This document shows, one piece after another, positions 49,226 to 62,270 of a DNA stretch of 64,000 nucleotides. The translations under genes were made by a program, and so were the position numbers. Origin of the DNA: Bacteroidota bacterium (GTDB lineage: Bacteria; Bacteroidota; Rhodothermia; Rhodothermales; UBA10348); contig JAJCYP010000085.1 of assembly GCA_029262855.1 (NCBI GenBank), positions 1 through 64,000 of the forward strand, in the 5' to 3' direction. How positions within the stretch are numbered: position 1 is the stretch's first letter; each line of letters begins with the position of its first letter. The notes beneath the pieces are model-generated. The model was not told the DNA's origin. It searched no databases and was given only the letters and a program-made list of their open reading frames with translations.

Positions 49226-50107
49226 TCAGACGGTCGTCGCGAATTCCCGCTGCTGCAAGTGGTTGATCAGAAACTCGTGCAGGCTTCCGGCGGCATCACC
49301 ACGGGCATCGGAGCCCCGGTAGAGGCCGATGTGTGCGGTCAAGGGCTCGGGAAGCCCGCTGTCAGGCCCAAGGACCACCATGTCCGCCGTCGTGGCTGAC
49401 GCCGCGATCATCCCCAGGCCGAGCCCAGCCCGAATGGCGGCCTGCGTGGCGAGAAGACTGGAGCTGGAAAACACCACCTCCGTCTCGATTCCGACATCTT
49501 TCAGGTTTAACATCGCGGTCCGGCACCCCACGCAAGGGGAGTCCGAGGGATCGATAATGACGGGGATGGGGGAGTGATGGGCAAAATCGGCGTCTTCGCT
49601 CCGTGCCCAGACATAGGCCTCTTCCCACAAGGGTGTGGCCGGCAAGTCTGAGTAGGCGGTGTTTGCGATGGCCAAACACAACGCATTCGACTTGATGCGC
49701 TTGGCCAATTCCCAACTCGTGGACACCTCCAGTTCGATCCGGATGCCCGTCGCCAATCGGCCGAATCGAGTGAGTAGACGGACCAGACTGCCGTGGGCGA
49801 CTTCCTCAAGCACGCCGACACGAACAGTGCCCTGCGCCTCCGAAAGACTCAGACGGGCCAGCGCCTCCTCATTCAGATCGAGAATGCGGGTGGCGTAGCC
49901 GTGGAGCACCTTCCCGGTCTCCGTGAGGGTCGAAGTGCGGCCGCTTCGATCGAACAGCCGAGTGTCCAACTGCTCTTCCAGCCGCTTGATCTGGACGCTC
50001 AACGCGGGCTGGGATCGGTAGAGGCGCGCGGCCGCCTCGGTGTACGACCCGGTTTCCGCGATCGTCACAAACGTGCGCAGCTGTTCAATGGAAAGCGTCT
50101 CGACCAT
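49226..50107 (-). CDS. LysR-family transcriptional regulator
   Basis: A 293-residue LTTR. The N-terminal winged HTH is LRTFVTIAETGSYTEAAARL, then SQPALSVQIKRLEEQL, then LFDRSGRTSTLTETG. The C-terminal effector domain starts at VRVGVLEEVAHGSLVRLL. It is divergent from the EamA transporter gene with a 106-base space containing two perfectly symmetrical T-N11-A boxes, so it probably controls both itself and the transporter. The co-inducer is unknown. Confidence 0.92.
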   Translation of the reverse strand: MVETLSIEQLRTFVTIAETGSYTEAAARLYRSQPALSVQIKRLEEQLDTRLFDRSGRTSTLTETGKVLHGYATRILDLNEEALARLSLSEAQGTVRVGVLEEVAHGSLVRLLTRFGRLATGIRIELEVSTSWELAKRIKSNALCLAIANTAYSDLPATPLWEEAYVWARSEDADFAHHSPIPVIIDPSDSPCVGCRTAMLNLKDVGIETEVVFSSSSLLATQAAIRAGLGLGMIAASATTADMVVLGPDSGLPEPLTAHIGLYRGSDARGDAAGSLHEFLINHLQQREFATTV

Positions 50108-50111
50108 ATGT

Positions 50112-50126
50112 ATAACGTAACATTAT
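50112..50126. promoter_or_regulatory. LysR-type box 1 (T-N11-A)
   Basis: ATAACGTAACATTAT has ATAA/TTAT arms around seven bases and the LysR consensus T-N11-A. It lies 5 bases upstream of the LysR start codon, in notably AT-rich DNA for this genome. Position fits an autoregulatory recognition site. Confidence 0.55.
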
Positions 50127-50133
50127 GTAAGGC

Positions 50134-50148
50134 ATTGATAGAATCAAT
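50134..50148. promoter_or_regulatory. LysR-type box 2 (T-N11-A, part of a 17-base inverted repeat)
   Basis: CATTGAT-AGA-ATCAATG at 50133-50149 is a perfect 7-base inverted repeat, and its core ATTGATAGAATCAAT again fits T-N11-A. Its centre is 22 bases, about two helical turns, from the centre of box 1, as expected for two LysR dimers bound side by side. It lies 65 bases upstream of the EamA start. Confidence 0.6.
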
Positions 50149-50213
50149 GAATCTAATGCTAATGATCGTGATTGGATCCCGAAACAGAGGCCCACCCGAA
50201 ACCGATCCCGACT

Positions 50214-51338
50214 ATGCCCAAACTCAGTTCCGGACGTCTGACCCTGCTGGCGGCTTTCGCAGCGATCTATCTCATTTGGGGTTCGACGTATCTGGCGATT
50301 GTCTTTGCAATCGAGACCATGCCGCCCCTGCTCATGCTGGGTGCGCGTTTCGGCGTGGCAGGTGCCATCGTTTTTGCCTGGGCGCGCTGGAAAGGCATTC
50401 CGGTCCCTTCCCGCGAGGAGTGGAGGAATGCCGGCGTGGTGGGCACCATGACTCTTGGAGCGGGCACTGGGGCCGTTGCCTGGGCCGAGCAGTGGGTGCC
50501 CTCCGGCGTCGCTGCCCTGCTCGTCACGACGGTGCCGATCTGGATGGTGCTGCTGGAATGGAAGTGGAAGGCAGGCCCGCGTCCCGCGCCTGCCGTGTGG
50601 TGGGGCCTGGGGCTGGGCGCACTCGGAATCGTGCTACTGGTCAACCCGGCCGATGCGGCATTGACGAGTCCCGAGCAACTGGCCGGAGTCGTTGCCATCC
50701 TGCTCGCCGCAATCATGTTTTCGGTCGGCGCGATTTTGGGGCGCGATCTTGCACTGCCTTCGCGCCCGCTCATGTCGACGGCCGCTCAGATGCTGCTGGG
50801 CGGACTCGCGCTCACGCTGGCAGGATTGCTCCGCGGCGAGACCGTGACCTGGACGGCAATCTCTCCCGTTTCGTGGGCGGCGTGGACGTACCTGATGGTC
50901 TTCGGCTCAATCGTCGCGTACGGTTCTTTTGTGTGGCTCATGAAGAACGCGAAGCCAGCTCACGTCTCAACCTATGCCTACGTGAATCCGGTCGTGGCGG
51001 TCTTTCTGGGCTGGCTACTGGCCGGCGAAGAGTTCACCGGCGGCATGTTGGTGGCCGTCGCCTTGCTGCTGACGGCCGTGATGCTGATCACTCGTTTCGG
51101 CGGCGCCAAAGTGGGCCGGACTCGGGCGAGGCTGCGCCTGGCCAACCGCTCTGGTGCCATCCTGAATGCGTTTGCACACAGCATGGATCCGGCCGCCAAG
51201 TCGCTTCCGGTGAGCAACCAGTTTGGGTTGAGCGTCCGGTCCCTTCGGGTGCTTGATGCCTTTGCTCACGCCATGGACAGGCCGGCGCTCTCGCTATCCA
51301 CGGGGGAGGTAGAGCCTGTTTCGGAAGCAACCCGATAG
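50214..51338 (+). CDS. EamA-family (DMT) transporter with an unusual C-terminal extension
   Basis: A 374-residue inner-membrane exporter with two EamA repeats of five helices. AIYLIWGSTYLAIVFAIETM opens repeat 1, and YAYVNPVVAVFLGWLLAGE is the repeat 2 hallmark. DMT exporters of this group move amino acids or metabolites out of the cell. After the last helix, about 70 residues (300-374) form a cytoplasmic tail with a degenerate 30-residue duplication: NAFAHSMDPAAKSLPVSNQ at 318 and DAFAHAMDRPALSLSTGE at 348. The start at 50214 fits the family; an upstream ATG would add 14 residues. Confidence 0.88.
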   Translation: MPKLSSGRLTLLAAFAAIYLIWGSTYLAIVFAIETMPPLLMLGARFGVAGAIVFAWARWKGIPVPSREEWRNAGVVGTMTLGAGTGAVAWAEQWVPSGVAALLVTTVPIWMVLLEWKWKAGPRPAPAVWWGLGLGALGIVLLVNPADAALTSPEQLAGVVAILLAAIMFSVGAILGRDLALPSRPLMSTAAQMLLGGLALTLAGLLRGETVTWTAISPVSWAAWTYLMVFGSIVAYGSFVWLMKNAKPAHVSTYAYVNPVVAVFLGWLLAGEEFTGGMLVAVALLLTAVMLITRFGGAKVGRTRARLRLANRSGAILNAFAHSMDPAAKSLPVSNQFGLSVRSLRVLDAFAHAMDRPALSLSTGEVEPVSEATR

Positions 51339-51495
51339 AGCCCCACGCTTCACGAAAATTCTCGCAACAACTGCCTTCACTTGCCCGTCTATCCATCGAC
51401 GAGCCGGATTCCCGGTTGTTTGAATCCCCCATGGACCAGGCCTCCCGCCAAACAGGTGTGGAATCGGGCCGTTCGCACTAATCCAATATCAGAGC

Positions 51496-53844
51496 ATGCA
51501 GACCAGACTCTTCCCGAGGGCATTTTTCCTCGGTCTCTGCTTCCTAACGGCCGGTACGGCCATTGGCCAGACATTCGGCGGCGTAGTGGCCGCGACCGAC
51601 GATCAGATACTCATCGGCCGGACCACGTTTGACGATGGCGCAGGTGTGGTCTTTGTCTACGACAGGGCCGCCGATGGTACTTGGGTCGAAGGAAACCACT
51701 TCAGCGCTCCGGATACCGATGGCTCCGACGACAATTTTGGACGCACGCTTGTGGTGTCCGGCAGCACCATGATCGTCGGCGCGACGGGTGCCGGCGGAAC
51801 GGTGGGCGCGGCCTACATCTTCGAGAAGGATGCGGATGGCAACTGGCAGACTGCCTGGCAGGGTGCGCCAGAGGGCGTTGACGATTCCGACTATTTCGGC
51901 CGCTCGGCGGCCATTGCCGGTGACTGGGCCTTTATCGGCACCGCCGGCCACCGCGCCAACTCGGGCGCCGTCTTTGCATTTCGCCGGGGTGCCGACGGGT
52001 CGTGGACCCAGCATTCGAAGATCACACCTCCGGTGTTTCGGCCGAATGGCTACTTCGGCATCAGCGTTGCCGCGGGTGGTGCGCACCTGATCGTATCGGC
52101 TCCGTTCATCGACGGCGGTCAGATCCACGCCTTCTGGTACGATGCAGCCAGTGATTCTTTCAAGCACACGGGAATGCTCCAGGGTGAAGACGGCCTGCAG
52201 TCGCAGGCGCTGGCTGTCAAGGGCAACATGGCCTTCGCCGGCGTGCCCTCTGCCAACGACGGAATGGGAGGCGTTCAGGCGTTTCGTTACAACGCCGAGA
52301 CGGCAGCCTGGGTGACCGGGGACGTGCTCATTCCCTTTGACGCCCAGGACGGTGCTCTGGGTACTTCGCTGGCCATCGTCAACGACGAGGTGTGGGCCGG
52401 TGCCCCTGGCGCCGATGGCACCAAGGGAGCGATCTACCGATTCGGAGTCGGTCCGGGCGGCGTGACCGGAGCCTACAAGACGGCTATCGGCGACGCCGTC
52501 AGAGGGTCAGGCGCAGGCACCGCCGTGGCTGGCTCCCAGCGCGTAGCCGTGGCCGGTGCCCCCGGCGTCGGCGCGTCAGGTCTCGCGTACGTGCTCGAGC
52601 GTGACGACTACGGATGGAACGTCGTCCAGATTCTGGGGGATCAGACGGGCCTTCGGGCCATTACCGGTGGCGAGGTCACCTGTGAGGACAATGAGGCCTC
52701 CGGGTACGATTGCGACGGCGTCGATCTGCTGGCATTCCTCCCAGTTCACGAGGTCGGCGGCGGCGCCGGCGCCGGGGTCAAGATCAACGACATCTGGGGC
52801 TGGACGGACGAAGAGTCCGGTCGCGAATACGTACTGCTGGGTCGTCCTGACGGAACGTCCTTCATCGATATCACGGACGCCTACAATCCCCTCTATCTCG
52901 GCAACCTTCGGATGACCGAGGGCTCCAGAGCCAACACCTGGCGTGATGTCAAGGTCTACAAGGACCACGCGTTCATCGTTGCTGACGGTGCCGGCGATCA
53001 CGGCGTTCAGGTGTTTGACCTGACCCAGCTGCGGGACGTCAGGAACGCTCCGGTTGAGTTCGAGGAAACCGCCCACTATGACGGAATCGCCAGTGCGCAC
53101 AACATCGTCATCAACGAAGACACCGGATTCGCCTTTACGGTTGGGAACAGCATGGGCGGCGAAGTCTGCGGCGGTGGTTATCACATCATCAACATACAGG
53201 AGCCCACGAATCCGACCTTCGCCGGCTGCTGGGGCCACGAGGGCACCGGGCGCGCCGGCACGGGCTACTCGCACGATGCACAGTGCGTGGTCTACCACGG
53301 CCCCGACACCGACTACACCGGCCGGGAAATCTGCTTCGGCGGCAACGAGACGGCCATCTCGATTGCGGATCTGACCGACAAGTCGGCTCCAGTGGGCATT
53401 TCCTCAGCCAGCTACCCGAACGTGGCCTACACGCATCAGGGTTGGTTGAGCGAGGATCACCGGTTCCTTTACGTCAACGACGAAATCGACGAGATCCAGG
53501 GTGTCGAGCGCACCCGGACTTTGGTTTGGGACGTGACGGATCTGGACGAACCGGAGTTGGTCAAGGAGCACATGGGCGTGAGTACGTCTTCTGACCACAA
53601 CCTGTACGTCAAGGACAACTTCATGTACCAGTCCAACTATGCCTCCGGGCTTCGGGTGCTGGACATTTCGGATCCTGCCAATCCACGCGAAGTGGGGTAC
53701 TTTGACACGACGCCTGGCCTGAGCAACGCCCCGGGTTACTCAGGATCCTGGAGCAACTATCCGTACTTCAAGTCTGGAACGATTGCCGTGAGCTCGGTGG
53801 GCGAGGGCCTGTTCCTGCTCCGCAAGCGTCAGATTGATACCTAG
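51496..53844 (+). CDS. secreted choice-of-anchor-B family protein with N-terminal FG-GAP-like repeats
   Basis: A 782-residue exported protein with signal peptide ending near TAIGQ. Residues about 25-400 are FG-GAP-type propeller repeats, each with phrases such as YFGRSAAIAGDWAFIG and YFGISVAAGGAHLIVS. The C-terminal half is the choice-of-anchor-B region with LVIVD-type repeats: VQVFDLTQLRDV, AISIADLTDKSAPVG and LRVLDISDPANPREVGYF. The final residues LFLLRKRQIDT carry no obvious sorting signal. Function unknown; likely cell surface. A strong terminator follows. Confidence 0.82.
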   Translation: MQTRLFPRAFFLGLCFLTAGTAIGQTFGGVVAATDDQILIGRTTFDDGAGVVFVYDRAADGTWVEGNHFSAPDTDGSDDNFGRTLVVSGSTMIVGATGAGGTVGAAYIFEKDADGNWQTAWQGAPEGVDDSDYFGRSAAIAGDWAFIGTAGHRANSGAVFAFRRGADGSWTQHSKITPPVFRPNGYFGISVAAGGAHLIVSAPFIDGGQIHAFWYDAASDSFKHTGMLQGEDGLQSQALAVKGNMAFAGVPSANDGMGGVQAFRYNAETAAWVTGDVLIPFDAQDGALGTSLAIVNDEVWAGAPGADGTKGAIYRFGVGPGGVTGAYKTAIGDAVRGSGAGTAVAGSQRVAVAGAPGVGASGLAYVLERDDYGWNVVQILGDQTGLRAITGGEVTCEDNEASGYDCDGVDLLAFLPVHEVGGGAGAGVKINDIWGWTDEESGREYVLLGRPDGTSFIDITDAYNPLYLGNLRMTEGSRANTWRDVKVYKDHAFIVADGAGDHGVQVFDLTQLRDVRNAPVEFEETAHYDGIASAHNIVINEDTGFAFTVGNSMGGEVCGGGYHIINIQEPTNPTFAGCWGHEGTGRAGTGYSHDAQCVVYHGPDTDYTGREICFGGNETAISIADLTDKSAPVGISSASYPNVAYTHQGWLSEDHRFLYVNDEIDEIQGVERTRTLVWDVTDLDEPELVKEHMGVSTSSDHNLYVKDNFMYQSNYASGLRVLDISDPANPREVGYFDTTPGLSNAPGYSGSWSNYPYFKSGTIAVSSVGEGLFLLRKRQIDT

Positions 53845-53903
53845 GGTTCACCTGGCGTCGGACCAGGGGCGGCCTTGGTGCCCCCTGACAAGTAGATGGA
53901 CAG

Positions 53904-53937
53904 ACCCCCGGGAGTTTCGGCTTCCGGGGGTTTTTTT
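53904..53937 (+). terminator. rho-independent terminator of the choice-of-anchor-B gene
   Basis: ACCCCCGG pairs with CCGGGGGT around a loop, then seven T residues: stem at 53904-53911 and 53924-53931, T run at 53931-53937. It lies 60 bases after the stop at 53844. It is the clearest intrinsic terminator in the window. Confidence 0.9.
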
Positions 53938-54038
53938 CGTTCAGGGACCTGGGCTCTTGAGAGAAGAAGTGGGAGGGAGACTTAAGGTCGCGCCCCCTGG
54001 ATGCCGATACACTCCCTATCAAGTCAACGCCCGATGCC

Positions 54039-54158
54039 ATGAAGCGGCAAGCTCTCACCCTCAACATTCTCCCTCTTCGCCCACGCTGGATGCGCCTCAT
54101 CGATCTGATGAAGCCCGAGCCACAGCAGTGGTGCGACGAACTGGCCTGGTACTGCTAG
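54039..54158 (+). CDS. possible small protein of 39 residues
   Basis: An ATG-started reading frame in the gap between the terminator and the PIG-L gene. It is basic at the N-terminus (MKRQALTLNILPLRPRWMR) and ends DELAWYC. It would converge on the PIG-L gene. There is no clear ribosome binding site and no recognised family; it may be chance. Confidence 0.2.
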   Translation: MKRQALTLNILPLRPRWMRLIDLMKPEPQQWCDELAWYC

Positions 54159-54164
54159 GACCCG

Positions 54165-55043
54165 TCAGTCCTCGGTTGCGAGACCGAAGGACAGAAGCAG
54201 GTCGCGGCCGGCATTGACCGACGCGCCGCTGTTGATAGCGTAGAACCAGAAGCGCTCGTGGCTGCCTGCATTCATGTATGTCTGCATGGTGCCCTGCGAC
54301 TTGTGCTCGGCAATCAGCCAGTTCACGACGATCTGGTAGTTCAGACGACCATCCAGTCCCAGCGGCTGCTCCCGATCGAGTACCACCGGAGCCTGCGCCG
54401 GGACCACCGTCAACGGATATCCGTCGAGTCCTGAGAAGGATTCGACGGCCTCACCACCGCCGATCATGCTGCCCGCGATGGCCGGACGTATCGATGCCGG
54501 CAAGCTGTCGAGGGCTCTCAGAGCCAGAATTGCCGCGCCCTTATGGTGTGCGTGGGTGCTGGGTACAGGCAGAAAGGTCAGAATCAGGTCATACTTGCCC
54601 TTTTCGATGATCGAACTCAATCGACGTTGAACCCAACCGCCGTCCCAGAGCTCGGTAAAGACGGAATCGACATCGAGGATCTTGCCCTCGTCCGGCTGGT
54701 CCAGGAAGAAGTAATTGCGGATGCCGACAACAGCACCGCCGGCCATCAATTCCTTCTTTCGGATGGCAGGGAGGGAAGCCCTGGCGACGGCCGGGTCGGT
54801 CAGATTGACTCCGTAGATGGGCTCGGCCAGCGTGGAAAAACGGTAGCCTCCCGCCCCGTCGGTCACGAGAGCCAGGTCTACCTGAGCGCCGTGCTCCCTG
54901 ACGGCCTTCCAGACGGTTGCTGCGAACATGGCCTCATCATCTGGATGGGCTGTGACAATGAGTATCGAGGGCCCGTGAGTGGGGACCGTTGCGGGCGACG
55001 TGAAGCCTTGCAGCGTAAGTGCAAGCAGGAGCGCAACTGGCAT
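54165..55043 (-). CDS. exported PIG-L (LmbE-like) family deacetylase
   Basis: A 292-residue zinc-dependent N-acetyl hydrolase. The family motif is ILIVTAHPDDEAMFAATVW, with ligands His and two Asp/Glu; the third ligand is in PVPSTHAHHKGA. The N-terminal MPVALLLALTLQGFTSPAT is a possible signal peptide, suggesting an exported enzyme. The substrate is unknown; candidates include amino-sugar derivatives. It is divergent from the RodZ-like gene. Confidence 0.85.
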   Translation of the reverse strand: MPVALLLALTLQGFTSPATVPTHGPSILIVTAHPDDEAMFAATVWKAVREHGAQVDLALVTDGAGGYRFSTLAEPIYGVNLTDPAVARASLPAIRKKELMAGGAVVGIRNYFFLDQPDEGKILDVDSVFTELWDGGWVQRRLSSIIEKGKYDLILTFLPVPSTHAHHKGAAILALRALDSLPASIRPAIAGSMIGGGEAVESFSGLDGYPLTVVPAQAPVVLDREQPLGLDGRLNYQIVVNWLIAEHKSQGTMQTYMNAGSHERFWFYAINSGASVNAGRDLLLSFGLATED

Positions 55044-55141
55044 GATTCGCGGGTGATCTGGTTGGGGGCCGAACCGGCGAGGTCAAACTTGGTTGCGGCG
55101 GGCAGGGGGGCGTAACTTCCGTTCCCTCGAAAAGAAGCGAT

Positions 55142-58271
<3,130 letters not shown>

Positions 58272-58272
<1 letters not shown>

Positions 58273-59807
58273 TGTTGACCACACTGGATTATCTCGTTCT
58301 GGCGGGCTACCTGGTCGGCGTAGCCGTCCTCGGTATTCGCATGAGCGGAAAGCAGGGGAGTGCCTCCGACTACTTCCTCGGCGGAAGGGACTTGCCCTGG
58401 TGGGCAGTGTGCTTCTCGGTTGTGGCCACTGAGACCAGCACGCTTACGGTCATCGGAATCCCCGCCGTGGCGTACGGGGGATCGCTGGTCTTCTTCCAGC
58501 TGACCTTTGGCTACATCCTCGGGCGTGTGGTGGTGGCGTGGCTATTCCTGCCCCGCTACCTCTCTGGCTCCATGGACACGGCCTACGAGTTCCTGGGCAA
58601 CCGATACGGGCTGGGCGTTCGGTCGCTGGCCTCCGCCACCTTCCTCGTCACGAGGCTTTTGGCGGACGGTGTGCGCCTGTTCGCCACCGCCATTCCGGTC
58701 CGGGTCATGCTGCTCTCCGCAGGACTGGACGTGGGCTACCCCGTGATCATTCTCGTGATTGCCGTCGTGACCACCCTGTACACGCTCATTGGGGGACTGC
58801 GAGCCGTGGTCTGGGTGGACGTGGTCCAGATGGTGCTGTACCTGGGCGGGGCTGTCGGCGCGTTGTTGCTCCTGGCCGGAGATCTGCCTGAAGGCTGGGT
58901 TGGCCGGGCCACCGATGCCGGGAAACTCGTCTGGCTGGACGGTGGGAGCGGCGTTCTGTCGTGGCTGACGAGTCCTTATGTCCTGCCGACGGCCGTGCTC
59001 GGAGGCGCGGTGTTTTCCATGGCCTCCCACGGCACGGATCACCTGATAGTGCAACGTCTTCTGGCCTGCCGAACGCTTTCGGACAGCCGGAAGGCCCTCA
59101 TCGGCAGCGGCGTGATGGTCATGCTCCAGTTTGCAGCCTTTCTGGCCGTCGGCATGCTGCTCTGGGCCCACTATGGTGGGGCCAGCCTGGCCGACCTTGG
59201 GCTGTCACGTGGCGATGAGGTGTTTCCGAAGTTCATAATCGAGGGTATGCCGCCGGGCGTCTCAGGCCTGCTTCTCGCCGGAATCATCGCGGCCGCCATG
59301 TCCACGCTCTCCTCGTCATTGAACGCCCTGGCATCGTCCACGGTATTTGACATCCTGGCCTACCTGCGCGGTCGCAAGGGGGACGTAGCCCCCCGGTCCG
59401 ACGCGGCGGACCTCAAGACGTCCCGGTGGGCTACGTTGGCCTGGGGACTCATCTTCGTGGTCTTCGCAAATCTGTTCAGGGACCAGCAGAATCCAGTGGT
59501 CGAACTCGGATTGGCGATTGCCTCTTTCACCTACGGGGGACTGCTGGGCGTCTTCCTCCTCGGCATGATCAATTCCCGTTCTCGCAGTTTCGATGCCGGA
59601 CTGGCCCTGGTCATGTCCGTGGTCGTGATGACCGTGATAATCTTTGGTGTCTGGCACAGTCCGGACGGGTGGGTTTTCGTGTTTCGACCGGAAGCGGCTA
59701 CGGTGGCGTCGAGAGGCCTGGTTTCGATTGCCTGGCCGTGGTACACCGCCATTGGAGCGTTGCTGACGATGGGAATAGGATCCTTGAGTGCCCTTCGGCA
59801 TAGGTGA
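58272..59807 (+). CDS. sodium:solute symporter (SSS family)
   Basis: A 511-residue inner-membrane protein of about 13 helices. It has the SSS features of LVGVAVLGIRMSGKQGSASDYFLGGRDLPWWAV near the start and HGTDHLIVQRLLACR, then AGIIAAAMSTLSSSLNALASSTVFD, in the middle; the last is the sodium-site region. The substrate (sugar, amino acid, nucleoside or organic acid) cannot be told. Its start codon shares one base with the ligA stop (TGATG), implying translational coupling. Confidence 0.93.
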
Positions 59808-59810
59808 GCG

Positions 59811-62270
59811 ATGTCCTGGCTAAAAAGAGACGCGAAAAAGGCTCGCCGCACCCGAGGGCCGGTAGTACGGCTGGGGGGCCTGGGTGCCGAGGAGCAGAAG
59901 GCCCGCCGAACGGCTCGCCTGACAAAGGCTGCCATATTTGCGGTCCTGGTTCTGCTGACCCTCGGTGCATTCCTCCGAACCGGCAGCGTGAATCAGAACG
60001 TTCAGGTTGGGGAGGTCTGGCGGCAGGACAACCTGTCGGCACCGTTCGTATTCGCGATCGACAAGGCTCCCGAAGTACGCGCGGCCGAGATCGCGGAGAT
60101 CAGGACCACCACACCTCCGATCTTCCACGAGGTACCGGAGTATCTGGCGGCGGCCCGAAGCCGAAGCGATTCGCTCCTCCAAATCCTGGATCAGGCGCTC
60201 GCAGCGAGGGCGCGCTATGATACCAACAGACCGCGGGGGCTCGCCGATGAGGCGGCTGCGGACTCTGTCCGGTATGAGCAACTCAAGCTGGAATCGGGTC
60301 TCCAGCTTTCAACCCGGCAGTGGCGTCTGCTGTCTGCCTCGTATAACGAAAGGATTCCCGGCGTTTCGACCGCCTCGCGCGACCCCAGGGAGGGCCCCAG
60401 ACTCGATCTCCTCCTGCTTGGGGAAGTTTGGGCCACCGCGCAGCCCTTGCTGCGAGCCGGCATCGTGGATGTGCCCAAGGACAGCCTGCTGGCGCCATCG
60501 ATTGAAATCCGTGACCGTGTGGAGCACCTGTCGGACGAGCAGTCGCGGGATCTGGTTCGCGACATGCAGGAGGCCGTTCGCGAGGGCCGGGCCAGCCTCA
60601 GTGAGACGTTTCCGACTCGATTGGACACCATCGCCATCGGTCTGGCCTTCTTCTCTCGAGTCTTGGAGCCGACGCTGATGTATGATCCCGTCGCAACCCG
60701 CGCGGAATGGAAGTTGCGTGAGGCATCCCTTTCGCCAACGGAAAGCCGGGTTCGCCTGAATGAGGTCATTGTTCGTCGGGGCGAAGTAATCACGCCGCTC
60801 ATTCAACGCAAGATCCTGTCCCGGGACAAGGCCTTGAACGAACGCCGAGGTTCTCGCCTGATCTGGCAGACGACGGCCGGTCAGTTGATGCTGGCGATGG
60901 CCATCTACATCTGGTTCGCCCTGTATCTGTTCGTGCTCCGCCGCGTGATCTTCGAGGACAACAGGATGATTCTCCTGCTGGCCATCCTCTTCGCGCTGGT
61001 CCTTGTGATGTATGGGGCCGCATTGCGCATACCGGGCGTGGACGTTTACATGGTTCCAGTGGCCATCGCGAGCGTGCTCATGACGGTCATTTTCGACTCG
61101 CGAGTCGCCGTTTTTGGACTGATTACGCTGGCCATGCTGGGGTCTGTTCTTCTCGGGATGGACTTGATCTACTTCATCAGCACCGTTTTTGCAGGCACGT
61201 TGGCCGTGTACAGCGTCCGCGATATCAGGAACCGGGCGCAGTTCTTCATATCCGCCGGCGTCGTGTTTCTGGGCTACGGCATTGTGCTGCTTTCGGCGTT
61301 TCTGTTGGAGAGCACATCGTCCGAACGCTTCCTGGACCAACTCCTCTTCGTTGCGGTCAATTCGGTCCTCGTCCTTCTGGCCTACGGACTTCTCTGGGTT
61401 TTTGAGCGAACATTCGGCCTTACCACGGACGTGACGCTTCTCGAGTTGTCCGACACGAACAGGCCTCTGTTGAAGGATCTCTCTCTGAAGGCTCCCGGGA
61501 CGTTCAACCACACGCTTCAGGTGGCCAATCTGGCCGAGGCGGGAGCGGCAGCCATCGGCGCGAACGCGCTCCTGACCCGGGTGGGAGCCCTGTACCACGA
61601 CATCGGAAAGATGGAGAAGCCCGAGTATTTCGTGGAGAACCAGCGGGGCGGCCTGAATCCGCATGACCAACTGAAGCCCCGCATGAGTGCGCTGATCATT
61701 GCAAGCCACGTGAAGGAGGGGCTCGCCATTGGAGAACGGATCGGCCTTCCGGCAGCGGTGACCAAATTCATTCCGATGCACCACGGATCGACGCGAATCG
61801 AGTATTTCTATCGCAAGGCCATCGACGGTGACTCGCCGGAATCCGCCGATGTCATGGAGTCGGATTTTCGGTACCCGGGACCGCGCCCAGACTCCAAGGA
61901 AACGGCCATCCTCATGATGGCGGACTCGGTTGAGGCGGCAAGCCGGACGGTGGACAACCCCACCCACAAGAAGCTTAAGGCGCTCATCGATTCCCTCGTG
62001 GACGCCCGGATCGATGACCACCAATTGGACGACACCGATCTGACCTTTCGTGACATTTCAAAGGTCAAGCTGACATTTCTGAACCTGCTGGTAGGGCAGT
62101 TCCACGCCCGGGTCAAGTACCCGGGTGATGAGGACGCCGCGAACAAAGACGCCGAAGCGAGTTCGGGCGAGGAGCCCGGGGGCGACGAAGCCTCGCCCGT
62201 TACGGCGCAGGCGGGACAAGATTTGGATGACCTGGCGGCTGATGCTTCGAGGACACCAGCCCAAGGCTAG
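59811..62270 (+). CDS. 7TM-HD family phosphohydrolase (PgpH/YqfF-like c-di-AMP phosphodiesterase candidate)
   Basis: An 819-residue protein. One N-terminal membrane segment (AAIFAVLVLLTLGAFL) is followed by a large extracytoplasmic 7TMR-HDED domain of about 300 residues, then seven helices (about 350-540). The C-terminal HD domain has NHTLQVANLAEAG and YHDIGKMEKPEYF, with the HD pair His596-Asp597. Family members such as PgpH of Listeria hydrolyse c-di-AMP. It starts 3 bases after the symporter gene and ends with a 4-base overlap with the convergent GntR gene. Confidence 0.9.
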   Translation: MSWLKRDAKKARRTRGPVVRLGGLGAEEQKARRTARLTKAAIFAVLVLLTLGAFLRTGSVNQNVQVGEVWRQDNLSAPFVFAIDKAPEVRAAEIAEIRTTTPPIFHEVPEYLAAARSRSDSLLQILDQALAARARYDTNRPRGLADEAAADSVRYEQLKLESGLQLSTRQWRLLSASYNERIPGVSTASRDPREGPRLDLLLLGEVWATAQPLLRAGIVDVPKDSLLAPSIEIRDRVEHLSDEQSRDLVRDMQEAVREGRASLSETFPTRLDTIAIGLAFFSRVLEPTLMYDPVATRAEWKLREASLSPTESRVRLNEVIVRRGEVITPLIQRKILSRDKALNERRGSRLIWQTTAGQLMLAMAIYIWFALYLFVLRRVIFEDNRMILLLAILFALVLVMYGAALRIPGVDVYMVPVAIASVLMTVIFDSRVAVFGLITLAMLGSVLLGMDLIYFISTVFAGTLAVYSVRDIRNRAQFFISAGVVFLGYGIVLLSAFLLESTSSERFLDQLLFVAVNSVLVLLAYGLLWVFERTFGLTTDVTLLELSDTNRPLLKDLSLKAPGTFNHTLQVANLAEAGAAAIGANALLTRVGALYHDIGKMEKPEYFVENQRGGLNPHDQLKPRMSALIIASHVKEGLAIGERIGLPAAVTKFIPMHHGSTRIEYFYRKAIDGDSPESADVMESDFRYPGPRPDSKETAILMMADSVEAASRTVDNPTHKKLKALIDSLVDARIDDHQLDDTDLTFRDISKVKLTFLNLLVGQFHARVKYPGDEDAANKDAEASSGEEPGGDEASPVTAQAGQDLDDLAADASRTPAQG

